This document shows, one piece after another, positions 39,221-49,394 of a stretch of DNA of 64,000 bases (position 1 is its first letter; each line of letters starts with the position of its first letter). The notes under the pieces are model-generated. The model searched no databases. It worked only from the letters and a program-made list of their open reading frames with translations, and was not told the origin of the DNA. A program made the translations under genes and the position numbers. The stretch spans positions 930,001-994,000 of the forward strand of contig CP073041.1 of assembly GCA_025370055.1 (NCBI GenBank), written 5' to 3'. This DNA comes from Woronichinia naegeliana WA131 (lineage in GTDB: Bacteria > Cyanobacteriota > Cyanobacteriia > Cyanobacteriales > Microcystaceae).

Positions 39221-40528
39221 TCAGGGTTCTACAGGGAACCCATATTGATCAAGTTTTGCCCAAAATTGACTCCATCGTTCCTTGGTCAATACCAAAGCTC
39301 GTAGGCTCAAAATAATTCCTGCTCCTTTTTCCTTCCATCGCATCCCTGAACAACATAATCGTTGTTTGACCAACGTCTTACAAGCTGCTTCCGTAACACC
39401 TGAACCAATCGGATACTTTTTCTCTAAGTATTCAGCATAATCCATTTGATGCTGATGATTCTCGTAATAAGTAATCGCCGCTTGTAGTTTCTCGGTAAGA
39501 TTCTTAGAATGACTTTTTTCTTCTTTGACTTCTTTCATCAGATTTAGCAGTTCTCCTGCTTTTCCTTTTTCATGCTTGAGTTCTCGACAATTTTCAGTCA
39601 ACCATTCTTTTTGTTTTGACACTGTATTCGGATGCAACGCTTCTGCCAAGGCACCTAAGTAACCAGAGGCATGATAGAAATCTAATATCTGTTCTTCCGT
39701 TTGCTTTTCTAAAAACTTCCAATTTGATTCTGCCCCGTCTGCTATCCCGACCAATGTTGCCTCTGGATAACGTTTTTTCGCTCGCTCAATTTCTCTTTCT
39801 AATCTTTCTAGAAAACTCTTTTTTCCATACTCTGGTGCCGCACCTAGATAGATTGTATGTTGACGTTCTCCCTCACTATCGTATAGGGAAACGGTTCCCA
39901 CCATTGCTTCACGGTAGCCATCCTCACACATCAGCATACAGGTTCCATCTAATCCTATTCCCACTGTTGCAATTTGGCTATCCTCCTTGGGCGGGGCATA
40001 ACTCCACGCTTCTTCTTTTGCCTGTACCACACTTCCTACTGCTTCACTCAATCTTTGGATATAGGATAGCGCTACTTTTCTACCATGATTTTCTAATAAA
40101 TCATTTTTCACCTCTTTGCCTGCCATCCCTGACATTTTTGAGGATACCTGTTTTGCCAATAATGGCGTTGATGTTATGATTATCCTTGCTTCTCTTTCTA
40201 AGGGGCAATACGTTTTTCCTCCTACTGAACGCTGATATACATGACGATTCACTATAACCTCACCATAAGGTGTTTGATATTCTTTCGGTTGCTCTCCCTT
40301 ACTCTTCCAGATTTCTTCACCGATTTTTAAGGGTGAACCATCTGTATCTAAATATTTCAAGGCTTCTTTGCTGGCGATGCAACCTACTTCGTTTAAGCCT
40401 TTTTGAATATTTATTTCTGTATCCAACATTGAACGACTGAGTTCTAATGTTAGTTCTATTTTTATCTTTGAACCCTCTACATTAATTAGTTTTGCTGTCA
40501 TCATTGTTTCCTCTTTGTCACTTTTCAT
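39221..40528 (-). CDS. ISKra4-family transposase, intact (K4)
   Basis: 435 residues in one frame, the only one of seven copies that reads through. N-terminal region, then RSVGGKTYCPLEREARIII (a conserved ISKra4 stretch), DDE-type core with VGIGLDGTCMLM, VGIADGAESNW and the C-terminal IGSGVTEAACKTLVKQRLCC with the likely last Glu. Likely supplies transposase to the split copies. Confidence 0.92.
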   Translation of the reverse strand: MKSDKEETMMTAKLINVEGSKIKIELTLELSRSMLDTEINIQKGLNEVGCIASKEALKYLDTDGSPLKIGEEIWKSKGEQPKEYQTPYGEVIVNRHVYQRSVGGKTYCPLEREARIIITSTPLLAKQVSSKMSGMAGKEVKNDLLENHGRKVALSYIQRLSEAVGSVVQAKEEAWSYAPPKEDSQIATVGIGLDGTCMLMCEDGYREAMVGTVSLYDSEGERQHTIYLGAAPEYGKKSFLERLEREIERAKKRYPEATLVGIADGAESNWKFLEKQTEEQILDFYHASGYLGALAEALHPNTVSKQKEWLTENCRELKHEKGKAGELLNLMKEVKEEKSHSKNLTEKLQAAITYYENHQHQMDYAEYLEKKYPIGSGVTEAACKTLVKQRLCCSGMRWKEKGAGIILSLRALVLTKERWSQFWAKLDQYGFPVEP

Positions 40529-40575
40529 CTCATGTTAACACTTTTCTTTTCCTTCATCAACTAAAAGTCGCACCC

Positions 40576-40901
40576 ATGTGAATCATTCCTAGAACATCAA
40601 AGACAACTGCATAGTCGCAACGGTAGGGATAATCTTCAAACTCTATTCGGTGCCATCAAAATACCTAGTGACAATCAAATCCGCAATATCCTGGATAAAA
40701 TCAAAGCCAATTCGTTATTTGTGGTGTTTAGTGACATTTATCAACTACTAAAGACCAGAGGAATATTGACTCGGTATGAGGTGTTAGACAAGCAATTACT
40801 AATTCCGCTAGATGGCACAGAGTATTTCTCCTCCCAAAATATCCACTGTGAGCAATGTTCCCATCGAACCCATAAAAACGGGACAGTGACTTACTTTCAT
40901 T
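40576..40901 (+). pseudogene. DDE transposase fragment carried between K4 and K5
   Basis: Reads CESFLEHQRQLHSRNGRDNLQTLFGAIK...LLIPLDGTEYFSSQNIHCEQC, the N-terminal third of a cyanobacterial transposase with LDGTEYF as likely first catalytic Asp. Family not certain (ISNCY-like). Open in one frame but cut at both sides. Confidence 0.7.
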
Positions 40902-40935
40902 GGGTGCGACCTTTAGTTGATAAAAGCTGTTGTAA

Positions 40936-42244
40936 TCAGGGTTCTACAGGGAACCCATATTGATCAAGTTTTGCCCAAAATTGACTCCATCGTTCCTTGG
41001 TCAATACCAAAGCTCGTAGGCTCAAAATAATTCCTGCTCCTTTTTCCTTCCATCGCATTCCTGAACAACATAATCGTTGTTTGACCAACGTCTTACAAGC
41101 TGCTTCCGTAACACCTGAACCAATCGGATACTTTTTCTCTAAGTATTCAGCATAATCCATTTGATGCTGATGATTCTCGTAATAAGTAATCGCCGCTTGT
41201 AGTTTCTCGGTAAGATTCTTAGAATGACTTTTTTCTTCTTTGACTTCTTTCATCAGATTTAGCAGTTCTCCTGCTTTTCCTTTTTCATGCTTGAGTTCTC
41301 GACAATTTTCAGTCAACCATTCTTTTTGTTTTGACACGGTATTCGGATGCAACGCTTCTGCCAACGCTCCTAAGTAACCAGAGGCATGATAGAAATCTAA
41401 TATCTGTTCTTCCGTCTGCTTTTCTAAAAACTTCCAATTTGATTCTGCACCATCTGCTATACCGACAAATTTTGCCTCTGGATAACGGTTTTTCGCTCGC
41501 TCAATTTCTCTTTCCAATCTTTCTAGAAAACTCTTTTTTCCGTACTCTGGTGCCGCACCTAGATAGATTGTCTGTTGACGTTCTCCCTCACTATCGTATA
41601 GGGAAACGGTTCCCACCATTGCTTCACGGTAGCCATCCTCACACATCAGCATACAGGTTCCATCTAATCCTATTCCCACTGTTGCAATTTGGCTATCCTC
41701 CTTGGGCGGGGCATAACTCCACGCTTCTTCTTTTGCCTGTACCACACTTCCTACTGCTTCACTCAATCTTTGGATATAGGATAGCGCTACTTTTCTACCA
41801 TGATTTTCTAATAAATCATTTTTCACCTCTTTGCCTGCCATCCCTGACATTTTTGAGGATACCTGTTTTGCCAATAATGGCGTTGATGTTATGATTATCC
41901 TTGCTTCTCTTTCTAAGGGGCAATACGTTTTTCCTCAAAGGTGAACGCTGATATACATGACGATTCACTATAACCTCACCATAAGGTGTTTGATATTCTT
42001 TCGGTTGCTCTCCCTTACTCTTCCAGATTTCTTCACCGATTTTTAAGGGTGAACCATCTGTATCTAAATATTTCAAGGCTTCTTTGCTGGCGATGCAACC
42101 TACTTCGTTTAAGCCTTTTTGAATATTTATTTCTGTATCCAACATTGAACGACTGAGTTCTAATGTTAGTTCTATTTTTATCTTTGAACCCTCTACATTA
42201 ATTAGTTTTGCTGTCATCATTGTTTCCTCTTTGTCACTTTTCAT
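40936..42244 (-). pseudogene. ISKra4 transposase K5, frame split
   Basis: Two frames (41816-42244 and 40936-41874) with the CCTTTGAGGA frame break. Differs from the other copies in several bases (for example LVGIAD is FVGIAD), so not a fresh duplicate. Confidence 0.88.
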
Positions 42245-42291
42245 CTCATGTTAACACTTTTCTTTTCCTTCATCAACTAAAGGTCACACCC

Positions 42292-42726
42292 GTTCTATCT
42301 TTAAGCTGTGTTAAAAGGCGTTAAAGCACATTCAAGACCATTTTAACTAAAAACCTATCTATTAGGGATTATGTATTCCTTGATCCCCGTGGCCAAACAG
42401 AAAAGTTTTTTCTCTCGTTTGGGTTGTGTCCTGTATTTTCTGTGAGCAAGGTTAACATTTCTTTACAATATGCTGAGAACTTCTCATTTCAGAGCCAGAA
42501 AATTTGGGCTGTTAGACTTCGATAGAGGAAAGATCCAGGGTTAACCCGCATAAAATTAAGTTTTTCGGCTGATTGCCAACGAACGTTAGTTATATTTCAA
42601 GATTTGGGAATATTAGCTTCGAGAAGAGGAAAGTTCCCTTATCCTAAAGTTTAAGGAGAATTTTGATGTTCTTTCCCAGAATAATACGTAAACTCCTGCC
42701 TTGTATCAAAATTTGGTGCTTGTCCT
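42292..42726. promoter_or_regulatory. pilT upstream region
   Basis: 435 bases from the ISKra4 unit to pilT. Near the end a strong AAGGAG (42653-42658) precedes an ATG at 42666 in a different frame from pilT, opening a 75-codon frame across the pilT start. Possible leader peptide or sign that the pilT 5' end is mis-framed. No clear promoter hexamers. Confidence 0.45.
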
Positions 42727-43941
42727 ATGGTTCAATCTCCTCGTCCTGCTGCTCCGCCTCTGCCACCCTTACCGATGGTGGAAAATATCCCCAAGGCTCC
42801 TCCCATGCCACCGCCAGTTGCTCCACCGGCAGTATCAAATGTCTCAACAGGAACACCTCGTTCTACGGGACGCGCTGCCGGACAGCCTAGTTTAGCGGAA
42901 TTAATTCGCATGGCCTTTGATGAAGGATATTCGGATGTGCATTTGGGCGTAGGGGAAATTCCTCGGATGCGCGATCGCGGTGAAATGTTGGCGTTGGCCT
43001 ATCCTGAGGTTGATCTACCGACCTTTATGAGTTGGTTGCGGGAAATTCTGAGTGAAGATGAGATCCAAAAATTTCAGCGAGAATTGGAATTTGATGGCGC
43101 GACTCAGTATGATTTTGCCCGGGTCCGGATCAATGTCTTTGGCAGTTTGCGAGGCCCAGCAATGGTATTGCGACTCATTCCGCTCAAAATTCTGACGATG
43201 GAGCAGTTGAGGCTTCCTGAAATACTAAGAACGGTGTCTGATTCCCATAAAGGACTGATTCTTGTCACCGGGCCAACGGGTTCAGGGAAATCCACAACCA
43301 TGGCCGCAATGGTGGATTACATCAATAAGGAACACTCGAAACATATTATTACCATTGAAGATCCGGTGGAATTTGTGCATCAAAGTCGGCGATCGCTGGT
43401 CAAACAACGGGAAGTGGGGATGCACACCCATAAATTTGACAATGCCCTCAAAGCGGCTTTACGGGAAGACCCCGATATTATTCTGGTGGGGGAAATGCGG
43501 GACAAGGAAACGGTCAATACGGCCCTGAAAGCAGCCCAAACGGGCCACTTGGTCATGGGAACGCTCCATACGAATAGTGCGATTAAAACGCTAGAACGGG
43601 TTTTAACCCTCTATACAGCAGAAGAACAACCGGCGATGCGAACGGCTCTTGCAGAATCTTTAGTCGCCATTATTGCCCAGGGACTATGTTGCACAACCGA
43701 TGGTAAACGGGCTGGTTTCCATGACATTCTGATCAATACAGAAACGGTGAAAGATTATGTTCGTCAAGGTAAGTACGAAGAAATGGCCGAGTTAATGAAA
43801 GATGGGGAATACGACGGCATGATCACAGCCAACCAATCTCTTTTTAACTTATACAAAGAAGGACGAATCACCGAAGAAACGGCTTTGGAATTGGCCCCTA
43901 CTCCCAATGAAATCGCTATGATGCTCCGAGGCCGAATCTAA
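42727..43941 (+). CDS. pilT: twitching motility ATPase PilT
   Basis: 404 residues. A Pro-rich N-terminal extension (about 4-55) absent from most PilT proteins is followed by the N-terminal PAS-like domain (SDVHLGVGEIPRMRDRGEM) and the hexameric ATPase: Walker A GPTGSGKST (182-190), Asp box TIEDPVEF, Walker B DIILVGEMRD, His box GHLVMGTLHTN. Retracts type IV pili at the inner membrane. ATG 42727 has no good ribosome-binding site. Confidence 0.93.
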   Translation: MVQSPRPAAPPLPPLPMVENIPKAPPMPPPVAPPAVSNVSTGTPRSTGRAAGQPSLAELIRMAFDEGYSDVHLGVGEIPRMRDRGEMLALAYPEVDLPTFMSWLREILSEDEIQKFQRELEFDGATQYDFARVRINVFGSLRGPAMVLRLIPLKILTMEQLRLPEILRTVSDSHKGLILVTGPTGSGKSTTMAAMVDYINKEHSKHIITIEDPVEFVHQSRRSLVKQREVGMHTHKFDNALKAALREDPDIILVGEMRDKETVNTALKAAQTGHLVMGTLHTNSAIKTLERVLTLYTAEEQPAMRTALAESLVAIIAQGLCCTTDGKRAGFHDILINTETVKDYVRQGKYEEMAELMKDGEYDGMITANQSLFNLYKEGRITEETALELAPTPNEIAMMLRGRI

Positions 43942-44045
43942 CACCCTTAACTTCACTAACTGCTATATAAACTGGCACGAAGCAACAGATTATACCTACC
44001 TGTAAATAATTCGTTGATAGATTATCCTGTGAAACGGTACGACAG

Positions 44046-44111
44046 CAGCAATTCCAAATTCAAACAGTAGTGTAGGATACAGAAGTGATTTTGCTTCTGT
44101 CTTTCACAATA
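44046..44111. mobile_element. end of a CAGCAATTCC element, truncated
   Basis: Starts CAGCAATTCCAAATTCAAAC and follows the end seen inverted at 23754 for about 55 bases, then is cut by the IS630 element. Confidence 0.7.
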
Positions 44112-44974
44112 AGTTGTCATCAGTTTAACTTGTAATAGTACTTGATCCCTTGTTTTTGATTTTGCGCCCCCAACGGATTGTCAATCCGCCTTCATTAAGA
44201 AGTTTTTTGATGAGAGATTCTAATTCCTCAAGTGACTTGAACAATTTTTCGCAATATACTCTTTTGCTGAATGCCATACTAATTCCATTAAATTATAGTC
44301 TGGACTGTAAGGTGGTAAAAACTCCAAAATAATGTTTGGCATTTCTTCCCTAATCTCGTCTAGAATTTCTTGCTTTTTGTGAAAGCTTGCATTGTCTAAA
44401 ATGATCACAATTTTCGGACCATTTTTATGAAAATCTTCCTCTTTATTTCCTTGCTCTATCCATTCTCTTTGTATGTCTTTGTAAAATATCAATAACACAC
44501 TCTTAAAGTTTTGAGAGTTACCAGTTGTAATAAAATCAACCCACCGTTTTTTGTCAGAATATCTAACGCCGCCTATTACATTGACTCTTCCTTTTCGTCT
44601 ATCTCCTCTAACTTTTTTTTGCTTTCCTTTTTTTGTCCATTGTTTTCTCCGTATTACTCTTAAACTAAACCCACTTTCATCCCAAAACCATATCTGGATT
44701 GACTCCGGCTTTTCTCTCACAAGCTTTTTATACTCATCAAACTTCTTTTTAAACTCCTCTCTTGCTTGCTCATCTTGTTTATCTTCTAGACTATACTTTG
44801 CCCAAATATAGACAAATTTCTTTTTTTTTAGAATATTTCTCAGTTGTGTATTGCCTAGTAATATACCTGTTTCTTTTTCCATATGTGTTGCTAATCTTGC
44901 TACTGTCCAACGCCCAAATTCATAACCTAACTCTTCCGGCTCTTTGATTATTATTTCGGTCAATTTCTCTATAT
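44112..44974 (-). mobile_element. IS630-family element remnant (third type)
   Basis: Begins AGTTGTCATCA at a TA and is cut at 44974 by an IS5-like end. Relative of 35274-36646. Confidence 0.87.
44145..44963 (-). pseudogene. IS630-family transposase, 5'-truncated and frameshifted
   Basis: Keeps WFWDESGFSL, VIILDNASFHKK and PPYSPDYNLMELVW, but lacks the N-terminal HTH and has a 1-base deletion in GCGAAAAATTG (about 44245) that ends it early; the following frame matches SLEELESLIKKLLNEGG. Dead copy. Confidence 0.88.
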
Positions 44975-45373
44975 AGGGCTTGCTGAAAAAGTCAAAAAAC
45001 GAAAGAAATGTGGGTTAGGGAAGTATGGACTGAAAAAGCATAGATAACTTATCCTTATAGAAACAAATCAAAATACAGATTTTGTTTAATCTATTGTTCC
45101 TTTCTGCCTAAAAAGGTCAACACAAATCACTCCTCACAAAAGAGAGGAAAATTAACACCATTTTTCACAAGAAAAACGACTCTACAACTTTTTACTTTTT
45201 GTTTTCTTTTTTGTCTTCTGAAGTAGAGTAGAAAGATTCATTACCAAAAAGTTCATCGCAATTACCGTTTCCGAGGTCTCAGGTAGTTTGGCCATCACTC
45301 GACCAAGACTAAATTTCCTCTTTCCCTGTCCGAATTTACCCTCAATGGCATTACGCACTCTTTCATCTGAGCG
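44975..45373 (-). mobile_element. IS5-like right-end fragment (copy E)
   Basis: About 400 bp with AGGGCTTGCTGAAAAA end and the last 63 codons of the transposase (SDERVRNAIEGKFGQGKR ... KTKSKKL) on the minus strand; cut by the element at 45374. Confidence 0.88.
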
Positions 45374-46643
45374 GGGAGCATCTCACTTATGCAATAAGTA
45401 TTAATACTTATGGGCAGAAAAATAAGACTTTGAACTTTATCGAACTTTATCAAAAAAAGAAATGAGAGTATAATAGTCGAGATCCACTTTCCAAAATCTA
45501 TCCCAATTGAGGAACAATCTCATGTTATCAGTGTTATCAGAAAATGAAAAAAGGATTCAAGAGTTATGTCAAGAGTTGGGAGAATGTCTCTATCAACAAT
45601 CTCAAGTTAAAACATTTAATAATTTGGGCGAAATAGAGGAGACTGTCAGAGACTTAATGATTCAGTATGTCAACCCAGAAATAGGTATTTTTTTGTCAAA
45701 ACAAGTACCGAGGAAACCACAGGTCGGATACGAACAGTAAAAAGTATTTTGGGGGAATTGCCCATTACAGAAAAACAAGCGAAGAAATTAGAACTAAAGC
45801 CTCGAACTCAGATGAGTCCAATGTTAGAGAAGAACTGTTTGCTACTGAGTGGCGATGAGTCTTATGAAAAAGCAGCTAAGAAAATCCAATCATTGACGGG
45901 AATTGCTGTTTCTCACAGTACGCAACAACGCCTTGTACATCGCTATCATTTTGAAGAATTACCCTCTAACACAGAAGTCGAAGAAATTAGCATAGATGGT
46001 GGGAAGGTACGACTCAGAACTCCCAAGGGATAACCCTTAATTTGGCGTGATTATAAAGGAGTCAGTTTTCATCAATTGGGGGTAGCTGCCTTTTTTCAAG
46101 ATAACTCGGCTTTATTAGATTTGGTTAATTCTCAAATTTTGGCTAAGCCTTTAATTTGTTTGGGAGATGGACATGATGGTATCTGGAACTTATTTCGTGA
46201 GATAGGACAGAAACATGAGCGAATTGAAATTTTGGACTGGTATCACTTAATTGAAAACCTCTATAAAGTTGGGGGGTCATTCCAGCGAATTGAGGAGGTC
46301 AAGTCTTTTCTTTGGACGGGTGAAGTGGATGCCGCTATCTCCTGTTTTGAGGGATGGTCAGAGCCTCAAGCTGAGAATTTTATCATTTATTTAAACAAGC
46401 ATAAACATCGGATTGTCAATTATGGTTATTTGCAGGCAGAGGTCATTTCTATTGGCTCTGGCTCTGTCGAATCTCAAGTTAAACAAATTGGTCATCGTCT
46501 TAAAATTACTGGTGCGAGTTGGAATTCTGACAATGTACCACAAGTCCTTCGTCATCGCTGTTCCTATTTAAATGATTACCTTTTTTGACTCTTTCATTTA
46601 CCTCGTTAAGTATTTCTACTTATTGCAAAGGTGAGATGCTCCC
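45374..46643 (+). mobile_element. ISKra4-like element of a second type
   Basis: 1270 bp, ends GGGAGCATCTCACTTATGCA and the inverse of GGGAGCATCTCACCTTTGCA. Flanks do not match. A 164-bp end recurs at 57603. Confidence 0.85.
45522..46588 (+). pseudogene. ISKra4-like transposase with frameshift and stop
   Basis: ATG 45522 (MLSVLSENEKRIQ) with GAGGA nine bases upstream. Frame change at a T7 run near 45690 (IFLSKQ versus FVKTSTEETTGR), then an in-frame TAA at 46031-46033, then on to IGSGSVESQVKQIGHRLKITGA at 46588. Features GDESYEKAAKKI, CLGDGHDGIWN and WYHLIENLYK suit a DDE ISKra4/ISL3-type enzyme. Confidence 0.82.
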
Positions 46644-47122
46644 GAATGATAATACTCTTCTCCCTCTTTTTCACCATATCTTTCAACTTTAATATAACTT
46701 TTTATATGTTCCCAAAAGGAAGCAAACATCACAAAATTCTGGGTTGCTTCATCGTGATTTATCACAGTGTTTCTCAGACATTTACCATCAACGGCTATCC
46801 ATTCTAATCCCTCCTTGTTGAATAAGATGGCATTTTTTCACTAGGTAGCTTAAAATATTTTGTTAACAAAGCTTGGTTATATTTAGCAAAGTCGCCGATA
46901 GCTCTATAGCCAACATAGGACTGCATAATTCCCAGAATAATAATTAAGAGTACAGTCCATAGTTGGTGCCTTCTTCCTTAAGGGTTGCGAAAGTCCTTGA
47001 CTTTTTTTAATTTTTCGATTAGTCTCAGCATAGAATAAAAAAGATAAGGTAAGCATCTCTCATTTTATATGAGTTTGTTAACCTCACTTTTTTTCTTAGC
47101 TGTCGAGAATGAAACAGCCCTA
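46644..47122 (-). pseudogene. ISAs1-type transposase remnant
   Basis: Minus-strand text reads VKDFRNP-stop-GRRHQLWTVLL, then GYRAIGDFAKYNQALL, then WIAVDGKCLRNT, matching ISAs1 N-terminal and first catalytic segments with one stop and an internal deletion. Outer end TAGGGCTGTTTCATTCT at 47122. C-terminal part missing. Confidence 0.8.
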
Positions 47123-47250
47123 GGTCTAACGGGGGGGGTTTGCCCCTGATGGCGACGTAAAACCAAAAGAATTACGGAGTTCTGGAGGCCGCTGTCAATA
47201 AATGATCCGTACTGTACCGAGAGTCAATATTGGGTAGTTCACATTTATTT

Positions 47251-48369
47251 ATGCGAGAAATGCACCTACTGGAAATTCAAAATCCCTATCCAGATTGTGT
47301 CTTGATGAATTTGGAGGCATTCCCCCATCCCACTGAAGCCGCCTTGACTTTGGTGTTAAATATTAGTTTTCATGAACAGTGGAAGACGCTATTGGGGGGA
47401 AGAATTAAGTTTGGACTGAAAAGAGGGATCTTTAAATTACAGGTAAGAGACTGTGAATTTTTTCCTCAAGCCTCAGAACTGGAGACGGTTTTACAATTTC
47501 CCAGTGGCACGGTTAAGGATTTTTCCTGGCAGTTTTCTCCCTTACCTCAAACAGCTTTACTCAAGGCCTCTTCCCAACGTTTGACCCTTGGAACCCTTAA
47601 ACTTCAAGAACAGCCCTGTCACTTGATTGCGACTTTTGAAATTCGTCCCTCAGGTCTAACAATCACGGATGCGGAGGGATTATGGCGACCAGATATTAGT
47701 CCTAATAAACACGCAATTATTGATCGTCTTCTAGCTCGTTATCTTGTTCAGCATTACTTCAGTCCGGCCATAAGTTGGCTTCAGTTGGCGGTTGGTAATT
47801 TAGAAAATTGGGATGATTTATTCAGCGATCGCCCTAAAACGAGAGATGAGTCATCCTTAAGCCAGCTTGAAGCGTTAATCCACAAGATTTATGATGCCCC
47901 CACCCAGAAGCTTAAAGAACTTTGTCAATTGGCCGGTTTAGAATCCAAACTGGATTTAGCGGGGGGGAATTTTCTCGGTGCGACCCTGAGTGGAGAAGAG
48001 TTGAGTCATACGGAATTAGTCGGCTGTAATTTTCGGGGGGCAATTTTAACCGATGCTGATTTTAGTGAATCAGATTTAGACTACGCGATTTTGACTGGGG
48101 CCGATCTGAGTGGAGCCTATTTAGAATCGGCTCGATTGCGTTATGCGGATTTTCGCAAAGGAAGTTTGGCTTTGGCGAATCTGATCAGTAGTGATTTAAG
48201 CAGGGCCAATCTGCAAGGTACGATTGTCAATAATGCTAATTTTAGTGGCGCGATCGTGACCGATGCCCTATTTGGGGATAATCCTGGGATGACCGTGGAA
48301 ATGCGTCAAAGTCTGATGGCCAGAGGAGCAAAATTTTTAGCCGATCTTGACTCAGAGGTGTTATCCTAA
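47251..48369 (+). CDS. pentapeptide-repeat protein
   Basis: 372 residues from ATG 47251 (ATG 47260 and TTG 47230 are alternatives). The N-terminal 230 residues are a beta-rich domain I cannot name; the C-terminal part (about 240-345) is a pentapeptide-repeat helix of A(D/N)LXX type (LDLAGGNFLGATL, ADLSGAYLESARLRYADF, ANLQGTIVNNANFSGAI). Function unknown; repeats commonly serve as protein-protein or mimicry scaffolds. A tRNA gene follows 10 bases on. Confidence 0.85.
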   Translation: MREMHLLEIQNPYPDCVLMNLEAFPHPTEAALTLVLNISFHEQWKTLLGGRIKFGLKRGIFKLQVRDCEFFPQASELETVLQFPSGTVKDFSWQFSPLPQTALLKASSQRLTLGTLKLQEQPCHLIATFEIRPSGLTITDAEGLWRPDISPNKHAIIDRLLARYLVQHYFSPAISWLQLAVGNLENWDDLFSDRPKTRDESSLSQLEALIHKIYDAPTQKLKELCQLAGLESKLDLAGGNFLGATLSGEELSHTELVGCNFRGAILTDADFSESDLDYAILTGADLSGAYLESARLRYADFRKGSLALANLISSDLSRANLQGTIVNNANFSGAIVTDALFGDNPGMTVEMRQSLMARGAKFLADLDSEVLS

Positions 48370-48379
48370 AGATCGTTGT

Positions 48380-48452
48380 GGACACGTAGCTCAGTGGATA
48401 GAGCATCAGGTTCCGGTCCTGAGGGTCGGGGGTTCGAATCCCTCCGTGTTCG
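48380..48452 (+). tRNA. tRNA-Arg (CCG)
   Basis: Cloverleaf: acceptor GGACACG / CGTGTTC (one G-U), D arm GCTC-AGTGGAT-AGAGC, anticodon stem TCAGG / CCTGA with loop TTCCGGT (anticodon CCG), T arm GGGGG-TTCGAAT-CCCTC with the standard T loop, discriminator G. CCA not encoded. No mobile element has used this tRNA as a target here. Confidence 0.95.
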
Positions 48453-48481
48453 TTTTGTTAGAAAGGGATAAAATAAAATTA

Positions 48482-49339
48482 TCAGTCTTGGGAGATTTTG
48501 GCGATCGCTGCCGAATAATCCTCAGTATATTTATTCAGACTAACCGATAATTTTAGCCCACAAATTTTACAGAAATTAGCATCAGCATCGTGGGTTAACA
48601 AACCACAGCCACTACAAAACAGGGAAGTTGTGCTACTTGCCTTTAATAACTGTTTAACCAGGTCTCCAATTTGCCAAGGAATCAGAATAATTCCGGTTAA
48701 AATCATCATCACCGTTAACAGACGACCGCTTTCAGAGAGCGGGATAATATCACCAAATCCCACTGTCGTCATGGTGACAATCGAATAGTAAAGCGCGTCA
48801 AAAAAATTACGGAAAAGGTCTGGATTATGGGGATGTTCAAGCTGATAAATTAAACCTGAATAGATAAAAACGGTCGAGAATAAGACTAGATAAATACGAA
48901 CAAAGATAATTTGATCTTTAAATTTTAGCTTGACAGCAAAGAGATCACTGTTAGCCAAGCGAATCAGTTTAAGCAGCCGAAACCAGCGAAAAATTCTTAA
49001 AAAGCGGATATCAAACCAGCCCAAAAAGAGGGGAATAATGGAAATAAGATCAATGATTGAAAAAAAATCAAAGAAGAATTTCCATCGAGATTTTGCCGCC
49101 CACAGTCTTAAACTATATTCTATAGTAAATAAAATCAAAATAATGGTATCTAAGTCATTTAAAAGATCTCGTAGGTTGGGCGAAATAGGATAGGTTTGAA
49201 TGACAAAGATAATTAGGGAGAAAACTGTTAGTCCTAAAATCGCTAAGTTAATACCGATACTGGTGGGCGTATCGATTTCCTCAAGATAGTTGGCAATTTT
49301 ATCCCGCAGGTTAGGAGAAAAAAGATTGGGAGTACGCAT
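48482..49339 (-). CDS. voltage-gated-type potassium channel with C-terminal zinc ribbon
   Basis: 285 residues. Four helices of the voltage-sensor type (about 28-150), including the Arg-rich S4 FDIRFLRIFRWFRLLKLIR, then S5, pore loop with selectivity filter TMTTVGFGD, and S6. The tail carries a two-pair Cys zinc ribbon (CSGCG...CKICG). Cell or thylakoid membrane. The zinc ribbon is unusual next to a pore domain. Confidence 0.9.
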   Translation of the reverse strand: MRTPNLFSPNLRDKIANYLEEIDTPTSIGINLAILGLTVFSLIIFVIQTYPISPNLRDLLNDLDTIILILFTIEYSLRLWAAKSRWKFFFDFFSIIDLISIIPLFLGWFDIRFLRIFRWFRLLKLIRLANSDLFAVKLKFKDQIIFVRIYLVLFSTVFIYSGLIYQLEHPHNPDLFRNFFDALYYSIVTMTTVGFGDIIPLSESGRLLTVMMILTGIILIPWQIGDLVKQLLKASSTTSLFCSGCGLLTHDADANFCKICGLKLSVSLNKYTEDYSAAIAKISQD

Positions 49340-49394
49340 AGAAAAATAGTTTTAGCCCGACAAATACCAACCATTGGATTCTCAAAACGGGATC

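Larger units (their letters stand above)
39187..42291 (-). mobile_element. composite-like unit: two direct ISKra4 copies (K4, K5) around an IS scrap
   Basis: K4 (39187-40575) and K5 (40902-42291) in the same direction flank 326 bases of transposase DNA. The outer flanks share GTTCTATC (39179-39186 and 42292-42299); the inner flanks (ATGTGAAT, CTTTCATT) match neither each other nor the outer ones. Confidence 0.88.

Noticed and set aside
33986-41894. Repeated plus-strand 187-codon frames opposite ISKra4 transposases
   Set aside because: Exact antisense of the transposase gene in each copy, with no own start signals.
48380-48452. tRNA-Arg as an integration site
   Set aside because: No partial tRNA duplicate or integrase gene nearby.
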